Source of the DNA: Spirosoma endophyticum
GTDB taxonomy: Bacteria > Bacteroidota > Bacteroidia > Cytophagales > Spirosomataceae
NCBI RefSeq assembly: GCF_900112365.1
Contig: NZ_FOLQ01000002.1
Location: 1 to 64,000 of the forward strand
Length of the DNA stretch: 64,000 nucleotides
Reading direction: 5' to 3'
Shown here: piece after piece, positions 52,455-61,468 of the stretch
Layout of the letters: each line of letters starts with the position of its first letter
Numbering within the stretch: position 1 is the first letter of the stretch
The notes under the pieces: model-generated
What the model saw: only the letters and a program-made list of their open reading frames with translations
Databases searched by the model: none
What the model was told of the DNA's origin: nothing
Made by a program: the position numbers and the translations under genes

Positions 52455-53564
52455 TTATACTTCCGCAGTCACTACGTGCTGGGTTTCCTGAACGTCGTCT
52501 TTCGGCGGTCGGCGGTGCCACCAGGACGCAAGTATTGAACCTGTAATGTTCATCAACGGTCCGAATACAGCTGGCGCTAAGCCAACCGTGGCTACTTTAC
52601 CCATCTGATTGGCAAGTCCCGATGCGAGTCCGCCATTTTGCATACCGACCTCGATAGCGATGGTTCGACAGTCGCGCTCACTCATTTTGAACAGCCGTCC
52701 AGACCAGTAGCCGAGGAAATAGCCCGACAGATTGTGAATCAGTACTAATCCGATCAATGCCGGGCCAATGGTTAGTAGTTTGTCCCGGCCAGCCGCCGTA
52801 ATAATGACAATGATAAACCCAATGCCGAACATTGACACCAGCGGCATCGCATCGTCCAGCCACTTTGCTTTTCCACTCAGAAACTTGTTGAACAGCAGTC
52901 CGGCCCCAATTGGGAAAATCACCATTTTGAAAATGTCCCACATCATATCCAGTACGTTGATATCAACCAGCGCACCCGCGTAAAGCTTCATGAGCATGGG
53001 CGTCATGAACGGAGCCAGCATGGTTGAAATGGCTGTTATGGTAATGGATAGGGCCAGATTTGCCTTCGCCAGATACGAAATAACATTAGACGCCATGCCG
53101 TTGGGTGAGCAGCCAATCAGGATAATCCCGGCGGCAATTTCGGGAGGGAAGCCGCTCATGCTGGCAATCAGGAAACCAATGGTAGGCATAATGGCAAAGT
53201 GGCTAACTACGCCAATCAGTACGCCTTTTGGCATTTTCACTACACCAACAAAGTCTTCGAGACTCATCGACGTACCCATGCCGAACATGATAAGCTGGAT
53301 CAGGGGTGTAATTAATTTGCTGAATTTAAAGCCGCCCGTTTCCACAAAATAAGTCGGGTAATACAAGGCTGTGGTAACAGCGGCAAAAATCATAATTGTA
53401 TAGGCAAACCCCTTTAGAGATTCTGATCCCCGAAACGCCAGGGCGATGGCCAGGAAAAAAAGAATTGCCAACGGACCTGCCTGGGCAAGATGACCCGTAA
53501 TAGCCATGCCGATAGTTGCTGCGAAGCTCAAAATTGCTACGCCCCAAAATAATTTAGACATCAT
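52455..53564 (-). CDS. Bile acid:sodium symporter family protein
   Basis: A 369-aa protein with about nine to ten helices. It carries the BASS-type phrases 'FGMGTSMSLEDFVGVVKMPKGVLIGVVSHFAIMPTIGFLIA' (about 93-133), 'GIILIGCSPNGMASNVISYLAKANLALSITITAIST' (about 145-180) and 'IAIEVGMQNGGLASGLANQMGKVATVGLAPAVFGPLMNITGSI' (about 300-342). The family moves organic anions with sodium; the substrate here is unknown. Convergent to the M19 gene, 10 bp apart. Confidence 0.92.
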   Translation of the reverse strand: MMSKLFWGVAILSFAATIGMAITGHLAQAGPLAILFFLAIALAFRGSESLKGFAYTIMIFAAVTTALYYPTYFVETGGFKFSKLITPLIQLIMFGMGTSMSLEDFVGVVKMPKGVLIGVVSHFAIMPTIGFLIASMSGFPPEIAAGIILIGCSPNGMASNVISYLAKANLALSITITAISTMLAPFMTPMLMKLYAGALVDINVLDMMWDIFKMVIFPIGAGLLFNKFLSGKAKWLDDAMPLVSMFGIGFIIVIITAAGRDKLLTIGPALIGLVLIHNLSGYFLGYWSGRLFKMSERDCRTIAIEVGMQNGGLASGLANQMGKVATVGLAPAVFGPLMNITGSILASWWHRRPPKDDVQETQHVVTAEV

Positions 53565-53763
53565 TCTTATCTAGACGAATTTATTGGAAAAGAGAGGTTT
53601 CGGTATATGCTGATCGCGATCTTATGTAAAAGAGAAAACACCCCGTTCATTACTTATCACAACATAAATAGGCAGTGAAGAGCCAATTCAATACGTTGAT
53701 AGCGTAGCAATTCCTATCAATAGAGACGTAGCAGTAGCTGGAAAATCAGTGGATCTTTGCGGC

Positions 53764-54156
53764 ATGAAAATTGAACATCTTGCCATGTGGGTTCGCGATC
53801 TGGAACAGATGCGAGCTTTCTACGAAACGTATTTTGGTGCCACCAGCAATGATAAATACGTTAATCCGCGTAAAGGATTTTCGTCCTATTTCCTGAGTTT
53901 CCCTGATGATGGGCCGCGCCTGGAACTGATGCAGATGCCGGGCATTTTGGATAGGCCAACGGATGCTCAGACTCAATACATGGGTTTAGCACATATTGCC
54001 TTCTCGGTTGGAAGCATAGCCGCTGTTGATGAGTTGACCGAGAAACTTCGACAAGCAGGACACGTCATTGCAGGCGAACCGCGCCGAACGGGTGACGGCT
54101 ACTATGAAAGTGTTGTGCTTGACCCGGAACAGAACCGTATCGAGATTACGATTTAG
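53764..54156 (+). CDS. VOC-family protein
   Basis: A 130-aa protein with the vicinal-oxygen-chelate pattern 'IEHLAMWVRDLEQMRAFYETYFGATSN' at the start and a second half that includes 'GLAHIAFSVGSIAAVDELTEKLRQAGHVIAGEPRRTGDGYYESVVLDPEQNRIEITI'. The His of 'IEHLAMW', the His of 'GLAHIAF' and the Glu of 'NRIEIT' are typical metal ligands. Such proteins are lyases, dioxygenases or antibiotic-binding proteins. ATG 53764 gives the canonical start. Confidence 0.9.
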   Translation: MKIEHLAMWVRDLEQMRAFYETYFGATSNDKYVNPRKGFSSYFLSFPDDGPRLELMQMPGILDRPTDAQTQYMGLAHIAFSVGSIAAVDELTEKLRQAGHVIAGEPRRTGDGYYESVVLDPEQNRIEITI

Positions 54157-54202
54157 AGGAGAAAAGGGGAAATAGGCACTCAGCTTTTTTTCATTTCCTT
54201 CT

Positions 54203-55138
54203 TTATTTCACGGCTATGCCTCCGGCCTGGACAGTTGCTTTAACCGCGCGCCCGGTCAGGATATCGAGTATGATTTCAGTGATGTACTCGCGTTTGTTAA
54301 AGACAATATCGTGGCGGTTCTCCGGGAGTAAAAACTGCTTCACCCGTGCATTCACTAGATGCCGCTGCGCAAACAGAACATTCGTTGGATACACCAGTTC
54401 ATCAAGTTTGCCATGGAGCATGGTAATGTTGGCGCGGATTTTGGGCCAGTCAGGCAAGATAGCTTCCAACGCTTTCCGATGCGCTAATTTCTCGTCGTTT
54501 GCCAGCCGAAGCAGAGGAGGAACACTCCAATGAATGAGTGGGCTGTCGGCGAAGTAACTGATTGGATAAGTACGTTCCAGACCCGGCCCCAAGGCCGACG
54601 AAACAAAGACGACATGGTTGATACAATCTGGATTATTCATGGCCAGCCGAGCTGATACCGAACCACCATATGACGATCCAACAACCACCAGATAGGGAGC
54701 TTTCCGGTAGCGCTCAATCAGCGGCTGAAGTAACTCCGCCTGATGGATGATAGAGGTTTCCACCTGACCGAAATCGGAATAGCCGTAACCCGGCCGATCG
54801 ACCGCTACCAACTGAGCGCGGTTAAGCAGCAACGTATCTTTGAAAAATTCCTTGAAGAACGATAGGGAACTTGGAGCGCCATGCACGAATAATACGACGG
54901 GCAAGGCTGAATCGCCGATGCTACCCGGAGTTTCGATAAACCGTATGGTTCGTGATTCGCCAGCCTTACCCACGTGATAATAATGCACACTTGGGCGAAT
55001 GCGTTGTCCCTGAAACTCTTCGGCCAATTCCTGATCGCTCTGGCGGGAGTCAACGAACCAGGCAATAACCACCACGGCAACGGCTAATACGGCAAGGGTA
55101 AGTAAGGACCAGCGAAGAATTTTCAGGAACCGTTTCAT
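54203..55138 (-). CDS. Alpha/beta hydrolase
   Basis: A 311-aa protein with a hydrophobic N-terminal anchor (about 11-29) and the alpha/beta-hydrolase fold: oxyanion loop 'VLFVHGAPSSLSFFKEFF' (about 82-99), the nucleophile elbow 'VVGSSYGGSVSARLA' (Ser about 153), and the C-terminal His in 'PENRHDIVF' (about 275). It should be an esterase or lipase facing the periplasm. Substrate unknown. It lies upstream of and on the same strand as no partner gene; PBP1A starts further right. Confidence 0.87.
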   Translation of the reverse strand: MKRFLKILRWSLLTLAVLAVAVVVIAWFVDSRQSDQELAEEFQGQRIRPSVHYYHVGKAGESRTIRFIETPGSIGDSALPVVLFVHGAPSSLSFFKEFFKDTLLLNRAQLVAVDRPGYGYSDFGQVETSIIHQAELLQPLIERYRKAPYLVVVGSSYGGSVSARLAMNNPDCINHVVFVSSALGPGLERTYPISYFADSPLIHWSVPPLLRLANDEKLAHRKALEAILPDWPKIRANITMLHGKLDELVYPTNVLFAQRHLVNARVKQFLLPENRHDIVFNKREYITEIILDILTGRAVKATVQAGGIAVK

Positions 55139-55199
55139 GGGTGTTGAGTAACTAGGACCAACCAGGTTGGGCTTACTTCACAATATACTAATTTTTTGT

Positions 55200-57782
55200 T
55201 TACTGTCTGATCGTCGTGTCAGGTGGCGCGGTTGGGTCTGGTGCCGGGCTGGTTGGAACAAAAGTCGAGTCGTTCACCGCGCCTATATCCGTCGAATCCG
55301 ATTCACTGCTTTCTTCCTCATCACCCGAGTAGCCACAGTTCAGGTATTCTTTCGTAATGCCAACTGCCTTAGGGAAAGGGCCTTGTAAATTTTTGAATTT
55401 AGGATCAGCGTACACTTTTTCCAGAAAACGACCCACAAGCGGCAGGGCCGTTTTGGCACCTTCGCCGAGGTCAGTCGAACGGAAATGTATGCTGCGGTCA
55501 TCGCCACCAACCCAGGCACCCACTACTAAGTTATTGGATACACCCACAAACCAGCCGTCGGAGTTATTCGACGTAGTACCGGTCTTGGCACCCATTTCAT
55601 TGTGGTTCTTGAACAGATCGAATGACCACAGGTTCTGCGACGTACCGCCCGATTCCTGTAAACCGCCCTGCAGCATGTACCGCATCAGAAAAGCCGTTTC
55701 GGAACTGATAACCCGTTTGTGCTGGCTTGTAAACGTTTCCAATACGTTCCCATCCCGATCTTCAATGCGTTGAACAATAACGGGGTCTGTCGATTCTCCG
55801 TCGTTGATAAATGTACAGTAAGCGGCAACCAGTTCGTATAAAGACACATCCGATGATCCCAGACCGATGGACGGCACCGCTTCCAAACGGCTTTTTATAC
55901 CCATTCGATGCGCGTACTGAGCGACCCGCTCGGGCGTCACGCGGTCGGTGAGTTGGGCTGTAATGGAGTTTACGGACCGAGCCATTGCCCGGCGTAATGT
56001 CATGTTGGAATAGGTATAATAACCCGTCGAGTTTCTGGGCTCCCAGACTTTATCCTCGCCATTTTCCCGGTATTCTTTACGGAACGGACGATCCTCGATT
56101 CGGTCACAGGGACTGAGGTTAATCAATGTATCGTCGATGGCCGTTGTGTAAACGAACGGCTTAAACGTCGACCCTGGCTGGCGCTTGGCTTGTTTAACGT
56201 GATCGTATTTGAAATAATCGTAATCCAGACCCCCAACCCACGCCCGGATATAACCCGTGTGCGGGTCCATCGCTACCATACCCGATTGCAGAAAATGCTT
56301 ATAATAAGCAATGGAGTCGTAAGGCGTCATGTTTGTCGAATCGTACCCACGCTTACTGTTCCAGCTAAATACCCGCATTTTGTATTTCACTTTTTTCATG
56401 TAATACGTGATCGAATCTGGGTAAAGAGGCATAAACCGTCGGCTAAGAGTTTTGTAGCGTTCCGTGCGCCGTGCCACTGAATCGATGAAGCCCGGTAGTT
56501 CATTTCCATCCTCGTCCGTCCAGGGATTACGGCCGCGCCAGTGGTTGTCGAACGTTCGCTGCAACTGCTTCATTTTCTCGCTGGTCGCTTCTTCGGCATA
56601 AGATTGCATGCGCGAGTCGATGGTGGTTATAATCCGTAATCCGTCAGTATTGAGGTCGTACCCGTTTTCTTCACCCCATTTCTTCACATAATCCTGAACG
56701 GCGTTTTTGAGATAAGTAGCTGGACCCGAATATGGATTTTCGGGTGTGAAGTCGGTAACTAAAGCCAGCGCACTGATCGAGTCAGCTTGGGTTTTGGACA
56801 GAAACTTATACTTAGCCATTTGCCCAAGCACTACGTTTCGTCGTTCGCGGGAGCGGTCCGGATGCTTAAGGGGGTTATAATTTGTGGTGGCTTTCTGCAG
56901 GCCAACCAGAACCGCACCTTCCTGCACGTTCAGGCTGTCCGGCACTTTATTGAAAAACGTTCGGGCTGCGGTTTTTAGCCCAAAAGCATTGCTGCCAAAA
57001 TCAACGGTATTGAAATAATACGTGATAATTTCCTGTTTCGAAAAATTGCGTTCCAGCTTAAGCGCCATCAGCCACTCTTTCGATTTATAGATAACTTTTC
57101 GAATAAATGGAATCCGGGTCAATAAGCCCGTATTGGTTTTTCGACGCGTTTTGAATAGATTTTTGGCTAACTGTTGCGTAATGGTCGATCCGCCACCTTC
57201 ACGTCCTAAACTAATGACGGCCCGGCCAATAGCACGCGGATCAACTCCACCATGATCGTAGAAACGGGCGTCTTCGGTGGCAATCAACGCATTTATAAGC
57301 TGCTTCGGAATGTTTTCATACTTGATGGGCGATCGGTTTTCGGCATAAAATTTACCAATCAGTATCCCATCCTGCGAATAAATTTCGGACGATTGATTGA
57401 GCTTCGGATTCTTTAGCTCTTCAACACTGGGCATTTCGCCCGTCAGGTACAGGAAGTTGTAGTTGAGCGTAAAAACGTAAAGCCCTAAAAGCAGAAAGGA
57501 CCAGAAAAAAACCTTGACCGCTGTTTTAAGATAGGAATAATACCAGGAATCAGGATCGATGTACTGATGAACAAACGAGCGTAGACGATTGCGGTATTTA
57601 TGGTACGTACTTGACAACGAACTGATACGTTCCTCACCAGCAATTCGCGCCGTTTGCCGATAAATACGTTGGCCAACTCCTTGTCTAATCGTGCCTAACT
57701 TGTTCGGGCGTTGTCGAAGTCGTTGTCGGAATGCGCCAAAAGCGTGCCGGACAGCGCGTAATCGCTCCCTGAATTGACTCAT
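55200..57782 (-). CDS. Penicillin-binding protein 1A (bifunctional)
   Basis: An 860-aa class A PBP: a basic N-terminal tail, one membrane helix (about 88-110), the GT51 transglycosylase with 'ATEDARFYDHGGVDPRAIGRA' and 'GGSTITQQLAKNLF' (about 170-210), and the transpeptidase with S-x2-K 'QPGSTFKPFVY' (about 537), S-x-N 'ARSVNSITAQL' (about 599) and K-T-G 'GAKTGTTSNNSDGWFVG' (about 737). It polymerises glycan strands and cross-links peptidoglycan in the periplasm. The Ser/Asp/Pro-rich C-terminal tail is disordered. The gene is monocistronic. Confidence 0.95.
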   Translation of the reverse strand: MSQFRERLRAVRHAFGAFRQRLRQRPNKLGTIRQGVGQRIYRQTARIAGEERISSLSSTYHKYRNRLRSFVHQYIDPDSWYYSYLKTAVKVFFWSFLLLGLYVFTLNYNFLYLTGEMPSVEELKNPKLNQSSEIYSQDGILIGKFYAENRSPIKYENIPKQLINALIATEDARFYDHGGVDPRAIGRAVISLGREGGGSTITQQLAKNLFKTRRKTNTGLLTRIPFIRKVIYKSKEWLMALKLERNFSKQEIITYYFNTVDFGSNAFGLKTAARTFFNKVPDSLNVQEGAVLVGLQKATTNYNPLKHPDRSRERRNVVLGQMAKYKFLSKTQADSISALALVTDFTPENPYSGPATYLKNAVQDYVKKWGEENGYDLNTDGLRIITTIDSRMQSYAEEATSEKMKQLQRTFDNHWRGRNPWTDEDGNELPGFIDSVARRTERYKTLSRRFMPLYPDSITYYMKKVKYKMRVFSWNSKRGYDSTNMTPYDSIAYYKHFLQSGMVAMDPHTGYIRAWVGGLDYDYFKYDHVKQAKRQPGSTFKPFVYTTAIDDTLINLSPCDRIEDRPFRKEYRENGEDKVWEPRNSTGYYTYSNMTLRRAMARSVNSITAQLTDRVTPERVAQYAHRMGIKSRLEAVPSIGLGSSDVSLYELVAAYCTFINDGESTDPVIVQRIEDRDGNVLETFTSQHKRVISSETAFLMRYMLQGGLQESGGTSQNLWSFDLFKNHNEMGAKTGTTSNNSDGWFVGVSNNLVVGAWVGGDDRSIHFRSTDLGEGAKTALPLVGRFLEKVYADPKFKNLQGPFPKAVGITKEYLNCGYSGDEEESSESDSTDIGAVNDSTFVPTSPAPDPTAPPDTTIRQ

Positions 57783-58096
57783 GCGTTTTTAGTCGAAGAA
57801 ACCTGATAACTATACATGGTGTCGTCCTAAAGCCACTAACCTATCCGGCTACCGAAAAGCAGTACAGTAAATTCCGCTTCGACAGATTTACTCAGCTTAT
57901 ATTGATCGGACGATTTACCTCACCGGCAGACTGGCCGAGCGTCAAATATAACGTATTTTCGACCGATCTTATATACAAAAACCGGGTTGCGTGAACAACC
58001 CGGCTGGTTTTTAGTAAGTTAGCAGCAACGTACTGTATGAGCGGTATCGCTATTCAATAAACGGTCTCTGCTGGGCGATACATTTTGCCGTATCCG
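57783..58096. other. Intergenic region with msrB terminator
   Basis: A gap of 314 bases. Only the bidirectional terminator (57977-58013) can be supported here. Confidence 0.5.
57977..58013 (-). terminator. Bidirectional terminator after msrB
   Basis: An 8-bp stem ccgggttg/caacccgg (57982-57989 / 57996-58003), with A's on the left side (T-run on the minus strand) and a T-run on the right. It ends msrB transcription on the minus strand. Confidence 0.8.
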
Positions 58097-58612
58097 TTAT
58101 TTTTTCTCAAACGTCATGGCGACACCATTCATGCAATACCGAAGACCCGTTGGTTTAGGTCCATCGTTGAAAACGTGTCCTAAATGCCCTCCGCAAACGG
58201 TGCAAAGCACTTCGGTACGGACCATACCATAGGTTTTATCGGTTACGTCCTTAACGGCAGTTTTAGAGATCGGTGCGTAGAAACTAGGCCAGCCTGTACC
58301 CGAATCAAACTTCGTATCGGAGGAGAACAAAGCACTGTGACAAGCTGCGCAATAAAAGGTACCGTGGTCGTGAATATCGTTCAGTGGACTGGTAAACGCC
58401 CGCTCGGTACCGTGTTCACGTAGCACCGAATATTGGTTCGGCGTCAGGATTTTTTTCCATTCAGCATCGGTCTTGACAACCTTCTTAGGTGGGTCATCAT
58501 GTGTAACACGGCTAATCGAACTGGAGGTTTCGTGACTGTTCATACCTGGTAATTTGTTGGTGAAGCCAGCCAGTAAACAGGCAGGCAATAATAAAAACAG
58601 AATATTTTTCAT
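58097..58612 (-). CDS. msrB: Peptide-methionine (R)-S-oxide reductase, exported
   Basis: A 171-aa MsrB with an N-terminal hydrophobic signal ([18 protein letters not shown]). The zinc CxxC pairs are 'YCAACHSAL' (about 92) and '[14 protein letters not shown]' (about 141), with '[10 protein letters not shown]' (about 106-115), and the catalytic Cys of 'RYCMNGVAM' (about 162). It reduces R-methionine sulfoxide in proteins of the envelope. It lies behind the anti-sigma factor gene on the same strand, so it may belong to the sigma regulon. The gap is about 130 bp. Confidence 0.95.
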   Translation of the reverse strand: MKNILFLLLPACLLAGFTNKLPGMNSHETSSSISRVTHDDPPKKVVKTDAEWKKILTPNQYSVLREHGTERAFTSPLNDIHDHGTFYCAACHSALFSSDTKFDSGTGWPSFYAPISKTAVKDVTDKTYGMVRTEVLCTVCGGHLGHVFNDGPKPTGLRYCMNGVAMTFEKK

Positions 58613-58742
58613 GAGCTTATGACTTTGTTATAACAAAATATACGACCGGATTACGCCTGAGGATTTGGGTTTGTTGAAATCTCCCGACGCCATACGAAGC
58701 CATTGACTAACGTAGTAATAACAATAAAATCGCGGGTGTCGT

Positions 58743-59561
58743 TCAGGAGCTTATAGGTGCCAGCGCCAGCAACGTCGAGAGGGTTGGGGTAGGGCTGCCG
58801 CCACGTTTTTCGACGGTCACTGCAAACGCTTCCGCCCGATCAACGGAGCGATTCAGGCGTTGAACAAGCTCAGTGGCATTCGATGCTTCAAAAACACCGG
58901 CATCAACGGGTTTCCCTTTAACCATGTACCAGAGTTGATACTGCTTGTCGGCGGGCAAAGCGGGCAACGACTGAACCTGCACGGCCACCTGGTGCGTTTG
59001 GGTATTCCAGAAGACAAGCATATTGCCTTGCGGGGCTTTCTCATTACCCTTTAACTCCAGCGTTCGCAAACCGGGCTGACGCAATAAGGCCAATGCCTGA
59101 TCGGCCTGTGCCTGATGATCTTTCAACTTCCGTACCTCCGACTGAAGTGAATTATTTGACGTCCGGACCGATGCCAATGTATTTTGATTCGTCCGTAACT
59201 GAGAAAGTAAATAAAAAGAAAATAATAAAACTAACAGGCCGATGGATGCGGCCACCATCCAGGTGAGTCGGTACGTATAGGTTGGTCCGGTCGTAAGATC
59301 TACGGGCATTGGCCGTACGACCGTTTCCTGAGGCTGATCGAAATCGAGTTGTGCCAGCAACTTCGCTTTTACAGAAGCAGGTGGCTCAACACTGTATAAT
59401 TGTGTATACTGTTCAAGCGCAACCGATAGGTGATCCAGTTCCTGTCGCACATCTGGATAGATAGACGATAGGCACTCAACCTCGCGTCGTTCCTGGTCGC
59501 TCACCGCACCCATGACGTAAGACTCTAAGATACCAGACGCTATATATTCCGTGACGTTCAT
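58743..59561 (-). CDS. RskA-like anti-sigma factor
   Basis: A 272-aa protein. The N-terminal part 'IASGILESYVMGAVSDQERREVECLSSIYPDVRQELDHLSVALE' is the sigma-binding part of the RskA type. A single membrane helix (about 96-117, 'WMVAASIGLLVLLFSFYLL') follows, then a coiled-coil segment (about 130-160) and the C-terminal RskA domain with 'GNMLVFWNTQTHQVAVQVQSLPALPADKQYQLWYMVKGKPVDAGVFE' (about 180-225). It would hold the sigma factor inactive at the membrane. It starts 3 bp after the sigma factor stop, so the two are coupled. Confidence 0.9.
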   Translation of the reverse strand: MNVTEYIASGILESYVMGAVSDQERREVECLSSIYPDVRQELDHLSVALEQYTQLYSVEPPASVKAKLLAQLDFDQPQETVVRPMPVDLTTGPTYTYRLTWMVAASIGLLVLLFSFYLLSQLRTNQNTLASVRTSNNSLQSEVRKLKDHQAQADQALALLRQPGLRTLELKGNEKAPQGNMLVFWNTQTHQVAVQVQSLPALPADKQYQLWYMVKGKPVDAGVFEASNATELVQRLNRSVDRAEAFAVTVEKRGGSPTPTLSTLLALAPISS

Positions 59562-59564
59562 AAC

Positions 59565-60116
59565 TTATTTAAATAGTTGCTTTAGTTCCTGTAAGGCGGC
59601 TCGAATTCGGGTTTTTACCGTTCCCAGCGGCAACTTCAGTTCTTCAGCGGCTTCTTCGTGGGTGTATCCTCCAAAATAGATCAGGTCAATAAGTTGTTTC
59701 CGTTCGGGGCGTAACTGGCTTACAACTTCTTTGAGACCAATGTGGTCGGGATTTGGTTGTTCCGTGTTATGTTGCCGATCAACAATATGTACGTTCTCCT
59801 CATCGGTTCGGATTGCACTGGTGGGTTGTGTTTTTTGAGCACGTAGGGAATCAATGGCCGTATTGCGAGCCACATTTAGCATCCAGGTGAACAAACGGCC
59901 TTTGCTGGCGTCGTAAGCATCCAGGTTCTTCCAGATTTTAACGAAAATGTCCTGCAAGAGATCTGCAGCCTGGTCTTCATCACGCACAATGCGTAATACA
60001 ACCCCATACAGAGCAGGCGAATACTGGTCATAGAGCCACTGAAAGGCCTGCTGATCACGTCGAGTAAGCTTCTCGATCAGGACACTTTCAGAAACTAAAG
60101 AAGATTGGCGTTTCAC
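59565..60116 (-). CDS. ECF-type sigma-70 factor (SigK-like)
   Basis: A 183-aa sigma factor with region 2 'FQWLYDQYSPALYGVVLRIVRDEDQAADLLQDIFVKIWKNLDAYDASKGRLFTWMLNVARNTAIDSLR' (about 23-90) and region 4 'LIDLIYFGGYTHEEAAEELKLPLGTVKTRIRAALQELKQLF' (about 141-182). Regions 1 and 3 are missing, as in ECF factors. It directs RNA polymerase to a specific set of promoters when freed from the anti-sigma factor encoded next. A TATATTTG (-7-like element) lies 23 bp upstream of the start (60139-60146). Confidence 0.92.
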   Translation of the reverse strand: MKRQSSLVSESVLIEKLTRRDQQAFQWLYDQYSPALYGVVLRIVRDEDQAADLLQDIFVKIWKNLDAYDASKGRLFTWMLNVARNTAIDSLRAQKTQPTSAIRTDEENVHIVDRQHNTEQPNPDHIGLKEVVSQLRPERKQLIDLIYFGGYTHEEAAEELKLPLGTVKTRIRAALQELKQLFK

Positions 60117-60357
60117 GCAGACGGTGTGTTAAGTGAGCCAAATATAAGAGAAATTCAAAACTATGAATGAGGTAAGAGGCTATTACACTTCTTATAAAAG
60201 CTATATGTGTCCCATTATACCGATTATGTACGTTAAAAACCAATAATTAGCCATGTGCCTCTTCAGATTATTACTAAAAAGGTACATGACTAACTATGCT
60301 GATACGTTGTATATAGCCAATAAATAAACAAAGGATTCCAGTACTTACTCACTCTTT

Positions 60358-61329
60358 TTATCGAAAAGAACCCGACCCAGACTTAGGCATCAGGACACTG
60401 CTGATTTCATAAACAACACCGTTAAGCTGGCGATTTCCACTCCCTTCAACAGCCGCGGTTCCACCTTTCTCATCGGTTAATTGTATCTGACCGTTTGCGC
60501 CAAGTTGCGCCATTAAGCTACCACCCGCCAGTGTTTTTAATTGGGCTTTCCCATTGCCCGCTTTGATTTGCCGGGTTAATTCGTCGATGGTTAAAGCACC
60601 GTTCACAACGTGATAGGATAGCAGTTGTGTCAGGGCGTCACGATTACTGCCGTCCAGCAAGCCAGCCTGCGTAGTCGCAGGAAGTTTTTTGAAGGCGCTG
60701 TTGGCTGGTGCAAAGAGCGTGTAGGGGCCAGTTCCTTTAAGGGTCTCATCCAGTTTGACTGACTGAAGAGCATTTTGCAATGTTATATAATTGGGCGATG
60801 ATGCCACAAAGTCGCCGATGCTGGTGTTTCGAACCGTACTTCCTGCTTTCACGGCGGGAGATTCAGTTGTTCTGGCACCTGAGATGGCTTCGGCAGCGCC
60901 AGCATCAGACCTGGCTTCTCCCTTCGTATTCGTGGGTGTGCCCGTGCTGGGAGATGATGTTGTGTTGTTTAATGTGTTTGGATTGCTACCCGCCCCGGTA
61001 GGCGCATTGGTGACGTTGTTACTATTATAATTTGTAGTATTGCTGTTATTGATAGACGTTCCCTCGCTGGCTGAACTTTGCCGGTAGTTAGCGTCCTGAG
61101 TAGATGTATTTGTGGTGCTGTTTGCGTTCTGATTTAGGGAATTTCGGTTCCGTTTCATGGCTTTCTTCTGACTGCGCGATGTTTTTGCAGGGGTTGAATC
61201 TGGCGCAATGGCTCCCGTCGGATAGCCAGTGGCAGGGGCCGTACTGGTAGGCGTCGTCTGAGCCCAGCCAGGGCTGATGACCAGCGTTATTCCCAACGCG
61301 ATCAGGCCAATAGGTTGCTTGATTTTCAT
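60358..61329 (-). CDS. Fasciclin-domain protein with Ser/Thr/Asn-rich region
   Basis: A 323-aa exported protein (signal MKIKQPIGLIALGITLVISPGWAQ). A long, low-complexity linker rich in Asn, Ser, Thr and Gly (about 25-165) leads to a single fasciclin domain (about 170-318). Diagnostic segments are 'TLKGTGPYTLFAPANSAFKKLP' and 'LLSYHVVNGALTIDELTRQIKAGNGKAQLKTLAGGSL', ending 'QLNGVVYEISSVLMPK'. Fasciclin domains serve cell adhesion or binding at the cell surface. It is followed by the sigma/anti-sigma pair on the same strand, as is the SigK-controlled fasciclin (MPT70) of mycobacteria. Confidence 0.92.
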   Translation of the reverse strand: MKIKQPIGLIALGITLVISPGWAQTTPTSTAPATGYPTGAIAPDSTPAKTSRSQKKAMKRNRNSLNQNANSTTNTSTQDANYRQSSASEGTSINNSNTTNYNSNNVTNAPTGAGSNPNTLNNTTSSPSTGTPTNTKGEARSDAGAAEAISGARTTESPAVKAGSTVRNTSIGDFVASSPNYITLQNALQSVKLDETLKGTGPYTLFAPANSAFKKLPATTQAGLLDGSNRDALTQLLSYHVVNGALTIDELTRQIKAGNGKAQLKTLAGGSLMAQLGANGQIQLTDEKGGTAAVEGSGNRQLNGVVYEISSVLMPKSGSGSFR

Positions 61330-61468
61330 AATGTTGTTTATTGATTGCTTAGTAATAATCAGTCATGGATTAACCTGTTGTATCCTAAAAAGTTTGTTGG
61401 CTTGTGTTCATTGTTTGGCCAAAGGCCGGTAGATTTGCCCGTATCTCAACAAAGAACGAACTACGTAT

